Program-made: the position numbers and the translations under genes
NCBI GenBank assembly: GCA_037903475.1
Contig: JBAJFG010000293.1
Span: forward strand, 304,404-368,403
Reading direction: 5' to 3'
From: Ancylostoma caninum
Taxonomy: Eukaryota > Nematoda > Chromadorea > Rhabditida > Ancylostomatidae
Length of the DNA: 64,000 nucleotides
In this document: positions 56,832-64,000 of the stretch, piece after piece
How the letters are laid out: each line of letters starts with the position of its first letter
How positions within the stretch are numbered: position 1 is the first letter of the stretch
The notes under the pieces: model-generated
Database searches by the model: none
Told to the model about the DNA's origin: nothing
The model's input: only the letters and a program-made list of their open reading frames with translations

Positions 56832-57074
56832 TCACCCAGCGGCCGGTAGCGCCTCGGCTTCGAAGCGGCGGCGCCTTAGATCATCAGGTGCTAGCGCCTC
56901 AATGAGGTGATGCAACCTCATTAGTCCGCGCCAGGAGAGCGCCTTATCTCCGCGGGCCCTTTGCCCGACGCTCGCTACCGACACCTTGCAGCGTAATCGG
57001 ATTAGCACTATTAAACACCTGCTCACAACACATTGATGCACTTGTCGCACAGTGGCCAGTGAGCCGTGGTGGTC
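56832..57074 (-). CDS. Exon 9 (last) of the zinc-finger gene, uncertain
   Basis: From acceptor CTCTTCTTCTCAG in phase 0 to TGA. It ends LSWRGLMRLHHLIEALAPD, then DLRRRRFEAEALP. A 42-bp stretch (from GTGAGC to CTGCAAG) inside could be a further in-frame intron. Another frame over its start reads HWPLCDKCINVL, which would add a CX2C pair, but its phase does not fit exon 8. GC content is high throughout. Confidence 0.42.
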   Translation of the reverse strand, partial: DHHGSLATVRQVHQCVVSRCLIVLIRLRCKVSVASVGQRARGDKALSWRGLMRLHHLIEALAPDDLRRRRFEAEALPAAG

Positions 57075-60000
57075 CTGAGAAGAAGAGCTGAAGAAGTGAG
57101 AGCAGAGAAGTGTGCTTACCGTAGCTGGTAATGCTCCGGCTTGATTTCTCAACGCGTCGAAACACTCCTGGCAACGTGGCTGCTCGAATGAACTCGACAC
57201 AATACCGTAGTCTGTGGTTCTCTGTAAGACCGACATACTCGAGATGGACAGCGAAAAGCTGGTTTAATAGGATCTTACATGACATGAGAAGCACTTGATC
57301 CCATTGAAGCAGTCTGGCTCCTCTTTCTTTACTTCCGGTGAACCGCTCGAGCCACTCTCGTCATTGGACTGGAAGATCTGGATTAGTTCTTCTCGAAAAA
57401 GGCATAGATATGTGGCAAAAACCGAGATGTCAGTAGTTGTTCAGCCACTATTTTTTTATTTGTATGTTAATATTGGAGTAGCTTTGGTGGAAATTGTATA
57501 AAAGACCAGGAAACTATAATTTCCTCCTTAAAAGGGGAATTTAAGGAATTGAGACGTCCCTTTCGTAAAATAAATATTTGGATGCTTTTTGAGGAAAGTC
57601 GTGTTTCCCAGGAAGTTCACAAGAGTACAAAAGAGAGCATCACTATTGCAGGAAAGCTACAGCTACAAATTTTTAAGAGGTAGAAATAGAGGTAAGATCC
57701 TTCGCTATGGTGTTTATGAAGGAAGAGAAAATTCACTTTCAATTCTATTAAACCCGAATCTATGATGTCTCAACGACAGATTTTCCTATTGTAGCACAAG
57801 ATACATATTAATTTTGTTTCGTTTCGAAAAAAGTCAAAAATCTACATTATTGAAAAGATAGAGTGGTATGTGTAGCATCAAATGGCAGATAAGAAGGCAT
57901 TCCCGACTTTTTTCAAGTAATCAAATCCTTCAATTGTTGTCTTATCTATTAGTTAAATTAATTATGTATGTACATCAGGTTCTATTTTATTTTCGTATTC
58001 ATTTGTCCTGTAGTAACGTAGAAGATCAGGAAAGTAACCCAAAAGATCATCAGGTAACGTGTAGAAGCATTATGCTTTATCCTTTCATCTATCCTTGCTT
58101 GTGAATCTCTTCAGCATTTAGTCGCCAACTTCATTCTTTATTACAAGTAATTGACTATGACTATTGACTATGACTCCCAACTTTCGTCCAGAAGACCGAT
58201 AAAACCTTCTTCTTCCAAAAAATTCACGAAGCTTCATAGCTGGTTCCCTAAACATGGATATTTCTGAATTTCCCTACGTGGGAATACTTGCTGGTCCTTC
58301 TGGCAATCTATGTACTATGAATTTTCCTCCATTCATTATTTGCAGTTGTGAAATAATCCAGGAAAGAACTATGAACATCTTAGTGATAAATAGTATCAAA
58401 ATCCGAAGAGTTGGCCAATTTGGGCAAAAACATAATTTTTTTTTTAAATTTTCGCTATTTTTCCGGTTCCAGGACTAGTTCAAAGGGTATATCGCAGAGT
58501 GTCAATGATGGATGTTGCAGGCCCGTGCACGTTACGGCTTTACGTTATGTATTGACTTAGCGAGTTAACGCATTGACGACCAACGGCCATTTTTTCGTGC
58601 AACGTAACGAATTAACCTTTTAACGAAATTCAAGCTTTTTGTAGCGACCACACTTGTCGAAGATGCACCGAGTTTGTAATCGTTCTGTTTTGAATGTTCC
58701 TCCATTGAAGTGGTTCAACTTTCCAAATGAATCGAATGCTCATACGAAATTAATCATCCGAGTATAAATGATAATATATCCCCACTTTCTGTTGTTTGCT
58801 AATTAACATGTGACCACTTACGAATGGGAAACGTTTGAACATCCACCTGAGATATGATACATCTATCTTTCTGTCAAGGCAAAAATAGTGGCTTAGTCGC
58901 CTGATTTTCTGTTGATATTGCTGATTTCGCAATAACGTACGTTTTCACAGTTCAAATACATATGGTAATGCTTCAAATCTGGGATGAATTTCCAGTAAAA
59001 CTTGTGATGCTCAGTAAATCAGCACCAATGATTTGCTTGTGTTACCCCTTCGTGTTGGACTTGAGCCAAACCTATAGCAACACCACCTCGACCTTCAAAC
59101 TTGGATCTCTCCCAATAAGTTAGATTTTTGGTATTGACAATATATCCATAACCTAATCAATGCAAGCCCACATCAAAGACCCGCTTCCGACATGTGAAGC
59201 CTCGCAGCGTAAGACGCTCGCTTAATCTCCGTAAGGTGCTTTGAGTGAGTGAGGCTGCGTTGCGTCACTGGCGTTGTGGCGTTGGCTGCGTTACACTTTA
59301 CGACTACAGCGAATGGCACGATTCGCATAATTGAGGTCGCCTCATGTCGGCCGTTTATGATGATGTTTGCTAAGCATTTGCCACATTTACTGCCTTACTC
59401 GTACACCTGGCAGACATCCACAGCACATCGGGTTACGGTAGTCCCACAGGGTCAGATTAAACAAACATGCCTTCTGGTTTGGATTTGCATGTATCCAAGG
59501 CAAGAGAGCCCTGGGACGAATAAAATCCGGCAAAGTGCCAGAATCGCTGTAAACTCTTACCTGACGACTGAACGGCGTTAGCGTGTCGCGTATCAAAGTG
59601 GTGGCACCTCGTTTCACTGGAACAAGTAGATTGACGTGATTTTACGGAAATAATCCATTTTCTATTGAGCTTCCGCAGAAGTCTCTCGATTTTCTCGGCC
59701 AAAAAAAAGTTTTTTACCAGCTGTGAGGGTAAAACCACAAGTCTACACACCTGGCACACTGGCATAAACAATTCTGGGATTTGTTCATTTACTCAAGCAT
59801 AGGAATTATGATTTTGAATTCTCGGAACCATCAATACAAACAAACGAGCGGTTCAAAGAGCAACGTCATTTGCTTTTAAACCGAATGAAGCTGACAGGAT
59901 TCTTATTTTTCATCCAAACATTTCTTTTTTTTTCATCTTCGAATACGCTTGAATACCTGATTTTTTTTTGAATAACAACTAAATGAGACGGAATTTTTGT

Positions 60001-63000
60001 AGTGACTTATAGAGAAATTTTGTCTAGAGGCCACATGCATCACTGAGATAACCCAGGGTGACTTATTGGCACCCTTGTTAGCGATGAACAAGGTTGGGTG
60101 ACATTGTTACGTTTACCTTGGGTAATCTTAATGATGAATGCGGTCACAGGTATATATCCTCAGAGCATGAACGCATAGAACTTTTACCAATCAAACCAAC
60201 TATGGTTACTGTGAAACGTGAGCCTGTAGACTAAGGAGCAGGACCCAAAAGATGGTAAGCTAACCTAGCTCCTTTCGGGTTTGCGTTCATGAATCCTAAT
60301 CCGGTATGCTTGGGAAGCACTACAGAGATAGGGTGTAGCCTCCAAAGAGGTAAGAAAAAAATGACGTTTTTCAAAGCTTTTTTGTGATATTCAGATACTT
60401 TTACAAATAAGTTATTTCACTACTTCCCCTTTATGGAACAATCCCTGTGAAGTCAAAGCCTCTGGTATGTTGATACCATACCAATTACTGGTACGATGGC
60501 TTGACAAAACCATATGGGCTTCTCGATGCAGAGATGCATTTATTTATGGTGCATCAGGACAAACCTGCCCAATCTCCGCAACGCCTGCTCTCAGTCCATA
60601 CAGTTATCTCTGCCTGGATTTGAGGATCAAACGTGATCTCTAGCGGTCCCTAATATGAAGCTCATTGATAAGCTTCTTAGAGGAGCTGATTTGGGGGGAG
60701 GGTAGCGTTGCGGAAATCGACCAGGTTTATCCTAGCGTGTTAGGGGCCGCAAAACTTACGAGCTAATCGCTTCTGCTGGTTATTTCGAATCCGCAAAAGT
60801 TCGAGCTCTCGTTTTCGCCGTGATTGCTCAGCGTTGCTGGATGGCTCCATCAGTTTTGACTCTTTCACACTGAAATAGAAAATACTCAAAACAGCAACTT
60901 CACACCAAGCCCACATACAGAATATTACAAGTCAGATGGAGCAAAAGATGCTCTTGTATTATACTTTCCAGAAAAATAAGTGCTGAAAACGCAGCTGTCA
61001 TAACCTTCACAGTACCTCTGAATCACACCGATAAGCTTATTCTTCTCATGTTCGATATGATGTGACCATTCGGATTCGGGCAGTTTGTCACCACATAACG
61101 GGCATAGCGGACATCCATCGTCATCCAGTTGCAATTCTGAAAAATTACCGTTTTCAGTGGAGGTTCAGGGACTGTCATAAATTATGAACATGGGCCAGGA
61201 AAGCAGAAAAAAAATTACAAAATCACTAAATTTCCTGGATTATTGATCTTAGAATTCTCAGAAACATTCCAGGTCTTTCAGAAAAAAATCCCGTTTCATC
61301 CCAGCCTCTCACATTCGGGTTCGATTCACGATGTATTCATGCGTCTACTCAAATTCGAATATTCGATTCGGAATGCGGAGAATATTCGGATTTTCAATGA
61401 GCAGAGGGTATTTAGGGCCTGGGCGGAGAACAAAAACGATTGCAGGCTTCTCTTTTCTCGAAAATTTGAATTTTGCAATCTGTTCCAAAATTAGTAGATA
61501 AAATAGGAGGAGTAATTATATTATATATGAATGACATAATGTAGGAAAAAATACGATTAATTGAGTTGTTCCAAAAATGAAGGGTAATTTTGTATCGTTT
61601 TTTACGCGGAATCTAAAGCTTTTCTGGGTGCATGGTAGATTCATCCATGTTCATTCTTGCGGTTTGGTTATCTCGCCTACAGTCCGGTCCGGCAGCCACT
61701 GCAAATGGGCGCCGGCCGCCGCCACCGTCCGGCGCCCCGGTATTAATGAACTATAAATCACTCGAGCTTGGAAGAAAGCGAAGAAAAATACAATTTTAGT
61801 CCATAGTAGAGAGGGTAGATAAGCCTAACCCTATGCTTAACAATGGGTTTAAGGCTTAGGCTTAGGCTTCACAGGAGCGGCCCCACTCAACTCCCTTTTC
61901 ACCTAAATTTCTAAGATAAACTACGATAAGTGTAAGTGTAAGTAAGATTGGACACTATTTTTAGGTTGCATCGCGTGCGCGCATAGCTCAGTGGGTTGAG
62001 CGAATGTTCGACGTCGTGGTGGTCGGGGGATCGAATCCTGCCCTGTGCTACCGTTTTGCAAATACATATAGTACGCTGCCTACGACTGCTGCAGTTATGT
62101 AACTAACACCAATATAAAAAGTAGCCCGGATGGCTCAGTGGTTTGAGCGGCAGATTGCAATCTGTCCCTATCGCTGGTTCCACTCCGTTGGAGATCCAGA
62201 GTTAAGTATCGCAGTGTTTGGGGTTCACTGCTTGGAACGTCCCCCGTGACCTCCTTCGGGTAGTCCAGGAAGGCATCCGGCAACGTTTTGCATAAATTTC
62301 GAAGATAAACTACGATAAGTGTAAGTGTAAGTAATAGTAATAGTGTAAGTAATAGTGAAAAACCACTTTTTCAAAGTTGAGGGAAACCGGGAGAGAGTAA
62401 CTCCGCCGTAAAGGACTGCTCCACGAAAGATAAATGACAGCGGTAGAACTACTTCGCAATGGATATGGAACAATTTATACGGATTTCAATTATTTCTGAG
62501 GATCCCGAATTGGATGAGCTTTATTATTCAGATGGGATAACTGAAGTACTGTGTCCATCTATAGAAGAATAACGGCCATTTTTGTATTCGCGAAGCAGTG
62601 TACTATAGCAGAAAATGGAAGAGTTGGCTTCGCTTATTGTGTATTCAGAAATCTTTCCCCATGAAAATCACAAAAATGAAAAAACGTGAAAGTTGTGAAA
62701 ATGGTCCCCTGCTTTATAGCCTTAACATATCCACTGCACTCTGTCTACTATGGACTAAAATTGTATTTTTCTTCGCTTTCTCCCAAGCTCGAGTGATTTA
62801 TAGCTCATTAATACCGGGGCGCCGGAGGGTGGCGGCGGCCGGCGCCCGCCGGCGCCTATTTGCAGTGGCTGAGGGACCCGACTGTACTTTTTTTTCTGGT
62901 AGACATTCAGAGCATAAAAACGAATGAACAAATAAATGAATAAAATAAATTGACTTTCACTCGGTTCAGGTGCAGTAAATATAAGTTTCTCCAGTGTAAT

Positions 63001-63347
63001 TTCGATCACTTGGAACATGGGCTAGTCAACGATTCCCTACTCAACAACATTCCCCCTCCCCTCCCCTGGCACGGCCCTCACCCCCCCCCCCCACCCCTCA
63101 GCCAACCACCTCAACGATGTCCTCGGACGAGTTTTGTTTACTTGTCCCTGTGCAGCTCTCGTCGTCGCCTGCCTCAATAGGAAGATTTACACAGGCGGCC
63201 TCGCCTCGTAACCTATTATGCAAATTTTTACGATCGCCCAAATAACAAATGATCTCGGGGGCCGGCGCCGTCTAGTGTATCAGCCGGTGTCTTTCATGAA
63301 CACCGCTGCTCTAACCCTTCCACCCCCGCCTAATCCGAGATCCATTT
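56832..63347 (-). CDS. Nine-exon zinc-finger gene, RNF220-like N-terminal region
   Basis: Exons (minus): 63,316-63,347; 63,110-63,271; 62,961-63,021; 61,016-61,136; 60,760-60,869; 59,407-59,616; 57,279-57,391; 57,120-57,221; 56,832-57,074. Phases agree at all eight junctions. The ATG (63,343-63,345) follows a perfect ATTTTCAG, suiting SL trans-splicing. The fourth exon encodes LDDDGCPLCPLCGDKLPESE, then WSHHIEHEKNKL, a CX2C...HXXXH finger. The fifth encodes RRKRELELLRIRNNQQKRLA. That pair, in that order and spacing, resembles the CPIC-finger plus LRVRANRQ-type segment of the E3 ligase RNF220. Later exons give a CX2CX17CX2C (GATA-like) cysteine set. I found no RING, so it may be a shortened relative, or the RING exon was missed. 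Total about 380 aa. Confidence 0.55.
57120..57221 (-). CDS. Exon 8 of the zinc-finger gene
   Basis: 34 codons in phase 0 between GGTCTTACAG and GCTACG|GTAAGC: RTTDYGIVSSSFEQPRCQEC and then FDALRNQAGALPAT. The CQEC pair completes the CX2CX17CX2C set begun in exon 7. The flanking introns are 57 and 45 bp. Confidence 0.6.
57279..57391 (-). CDS. Exon 7 of the zinc-finger gene
   Basis: 2 nt + 37 codons ending CAT|GTAAGA. Encodes ELIQIFQSNDESGSSGSPEV, then KKEEPDCFNGIKCFSCH. The acceptor (TTTTTCGAG) is non-consensus; CTAATCCAG or CTTCCAG a few bases inside are alternatives, but they change the phase match with exon 6. Confidence 0.55.
57392..59406 (-). other. Intron 6 of the zinc-finger gene (2 kb)
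   Basis: AT-rich with no supported nested exon. A patch of GTTACG/CGTAAC repeats lies near 58,530-58,620. Confidence 0.4.
59407..59616 (-). CDS. Exon 6 of the zinc-finger gene
   Basis: Acceptor CTACTTGTTCCAG, then 2 nt + 69 codons + 1 nt to CTGCCAG|GTGTAC. Encodes KRGATTLIRDTLTPFSRQ, then VYSDSGTLPDFIRPRALLP and NPMCCGCLP. An internal CAG|GTAAGA at 59,561 is an excellent donor, so a shorter form is possible. Confidence 0.48.
59617..60759 (-). other. Intron 5 of the zinc-finger gene (1.1 kb)
   Basis: Contains the MITE at 60,037-60,141; otherwise featureless. Confidence 0.45.
60037..60141. mobile_element. Short MITE related to 4,250-4,362
   Basis: The left arm GCATCACTGAGATAACCCAG and the right arm CTTGGGTAATCTTAATGATG plus AATGC mirror each other. 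The unit is 105 bp. Confidence 0.6.
60760..60869 (-). CDS. Exon 5 of the zinc-finger gene
   Basis: Acceptor CTATTTCAG and donor TAGCTC|GTAAGT. 1 nt + 36 codons + 1 nt; its first base completes the split codon AG|T from exon 4. Encodes VKESKLMEPSSNAEQ, then the basic helix segment resembling RNF220. Confidence 0.65.
61016..61136 (-). CDS. Exon 4 of the zinc-finger gene (C2H2-type finger)
   Basis: Acceptor TAATTTTTCAG, then 2 nt + 39 codons + 2 nt to TTCAGAG|GTACTG. Contains GCPLCPLCGDKLPESEW and SHHIEHEKNKLIGVIQ. The cleanest coding exon in the window outside the retroelement. Confidence 0.72.
61848..61870 (+). repeat. Short telomere-type repeat (TTAGGC)2
   Basis: TTTAAGGC followed by two exact TTAGGC units, the nematode telomere repeat. 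A nearby GCCTAACCC allows a small hairpin. Confidence 0.6.
61979..62052 (+). repeat. tRNA-derived (SINE-like) module 1
   Basis: A-box TAGCTCAGTGGG at 61,984 and B-box GGGATCGAATCC at 62,027 have tRNA spacing. The D-stem GCTC/GAGC is intact, but the anticodon arm and acceptor stem do not pair well, so it is not a functional tRNA gene. Confidence 0.6.
62124..62195 (+). repeat. tRNA-derived (SINE-like) module 2
   Basis: A-box TGGCTCAGTGGT and B-box GGTTCCACTCC. The anticodon region CAGATTGCAATCTG is a perfect palindrome that leaves no normal 7-nt loop. A block of about 40 bp, AATTTCGAAGATAAACTACG onward, follows at 62,294 and is also present before module 1 at 61,905. Confidence 0.6.
62961..63021 (-). 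CDS. Exon 3 of the zinc-finger gene
   Basis: 20 codons + 1 nt: PMFQVIEITLEKLIFTAPEP. Acceptor GTTGACTAG is weak and donor AACCGA|GTGAAA is fair. It is included because phase joins both neighbours. Confidence 0.42.
63110..63271 (-). CDS. Exon 2 of the zinc-finger gene
   Basis: 54 codons in phase 0 from GATACACTAG to GTTGAG|GTGGTT: TAPAPEIICYLGDRKNLHNR, then GEAACVNLPIEAGDDESC and KQNSSEDIVE. Strong protein-like composition. Confidence 0.58.
63316..63347 (-). CDS. Exon 1 of the zinc-finger gene, probable SL-acceptor start
   Basis: GAATTTTCAG|AA precedes ATG by two bases; MDLGLGGGGR then donor GGAAGG|GTTAGA. The 44-bp intron is normal for a worm. The ATG choice rests on the acceptor. Confidence 0.5.
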
Positions 63348-64000
63348 CTGAAAATTCAAATCCTGAAAATTTACTTTCTTCCAGGAACAACTGTGTAAAG
63401 CAATGGACTAGCAGCCTTTCTAAAAACGCCTGGAAATCCAGGAAGAAAAAACTTAATGAATGCACTTGGATACACAGAAAAGCACAGTATTTCTGATGAG
63501 ATATTATCTAGCCTCCTAAATTGACGCGCAGTCGCGATGGTGGTTCCTGCCAAGAAGCTAGCTGAGGTTACTGTATAACTCGAGGTCAACACGAAGGACA
63601 AAGTGATTGAGGAGAGGAACCTGATTCGGTGAGGTAGCTGAGGCCTTGACGGCGGGGTGAAGTGTGATTAGTTTGGAATTTATCGATTCTTACCGGAAGT
63701 GGGACGTCTATCAAGGTTCAGGGCATCTATTCCAGCTTTTGGGGATAGTGGATTGGGAAATTTTAACCAACAAGGCTATCCAGCCCTAGGGCATTTCTCC
63801 AAAGGCCTTTCCTATGCAGAATTATTTTCCTCCTTAACCTCAGGCCCCACTAACCAGCTAGAAAACTCCTTGAAAAACAGCTTCCACCAGGATTCCCCTG
63901 AAATCCACACCCATTATCATCTCCCCCTAATGTTTTGTTGTGACTTGATGGCGCTAATGCGAGACGCCCGACGACGACGCGCAATAAATGGACGGGTGCT
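63348..64000. other. Upstream region of the zinc-finger gene; no supported feature
   Basis: Short frames on both strands at 63,350-63,600 lack splice support. Would hold the promoter and outron of the minus-strand gene. Confidence 0.4.

Larger units (their letters stand above)
61680..62884. mobile_element. TA-flanked inverted-repeat element carrying two tRNA-like modules
   Basis: Arms of about 127-133 bp (61,680-61,806 and 62,752-62,884) are inverted copies. They begin CAGTCCGGTCC / CAGTCGGGTCC, share a GGCGCCGG-rich stretch, and continue through TTAATGA-CTATAAATCACT. TA flanks both ends, as for mariner/Tc1 elements. The 945-bp middle holds two tRNA-like promoters, a repeated GATAAACTACGATAAGTGTA block and two TTAGGC units. 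It is best read as a MITE that received SINE insertions. Confidence 0.72.
61137..62960 (-). other. Intron 3 of the zinc-finger gene (1.8 kb)
   Basis: Mostly occupied by the TA-flanked inverted-repeat element at 61,680-62,884. Confidence 0.5.

Noticed and set aside
56674..56910. Plus-strand Pro/Ser-rich frame
   Set aside because: Partly the antisense of the last exon of the zinc-finger gene; no splice sites of its own.
59249..59581. 110-codon plus-strand frame
   Set aside because: Antisense shadow of exon 6 of the minus-strand gene, which has better splice signals and phase.
61979..62195. Two tRNA genes
   Set aside because: A and B boxes are present, but anticodon arms and acceptor stems do not fold properly. 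Called tRNA-derived repeats instead.

Overview
The window looks like nuclear DNA from a nematode, probably a rhabditid/strongylid (clade V) worm. The evidence is worm-type splice acceptors (TTTTCAG) next to coding blocks, very short introns (42-102 bp) beside long repeat-filled ones, a BEL/Pao retroelement with a phlebovirus-like envelope domain of the Cer7 kind, TTAGGC telomere-type motifs, and sequence almost identical to the SL1 spliced leader. No bacterial-style operons, rRNA operon or CRISPR array is present. The species cannot be named from sequence alone.

Layout. 1-11.9 kb is gene-poor and holds MITEs, low-complexity TAGTA/AT tracts and a few possible lone exons. 11,966-21,127 is a full-length BEL/Pao LTR element: 353-bp LTRs identical by eye, CCTTA target duplications, a tRNA-Gly primer site, a 1.2-kb leader of repeated hairpins, and one 2,439-codon gag-protease-RT-RNaseH-integrase-env frame. 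The env part runs into the 3' LTR and is cut short. 21.1-36 kb is mostly intergenic or intronic, with isolated exon candidates (a zincin-like exon at 27.6-27.9 kb, an R-SNARE-like exon at 25.3 kb) and a long GAAT microsatellite. 36-47 kb carries scattered minus-strand exon candidates, including a 75-codon exon at 42.1-42.3 kb with a frameshifted paralogue at 37 kb. 49.7-53.9 kb is a four-exon plus-strand gene (149 aa). 56.8-63.3 kb is a minus-strand gene of about nine exons whose reading phase matches at every proposed junction; it encodes a zinc-finger protein resembling the region of RNF220 that precedes its RING.

How the parts relate. The retroelement is self-contained. The two host genes converge on 54-56 kb. 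Their long introns have collected mobile DNA: a retroposon-like repeat with a 117-bp tandem array and a mariner-type MITE in one, and a TA-flanked inverted-repeat element containing two tRNA-like modules in the other. Four copies of one hAT-type MITE, three with clean 8-bp target duplications, also lie in the window. Exon models rest on splice-site reading and frame only; no alignment or expression data were available.
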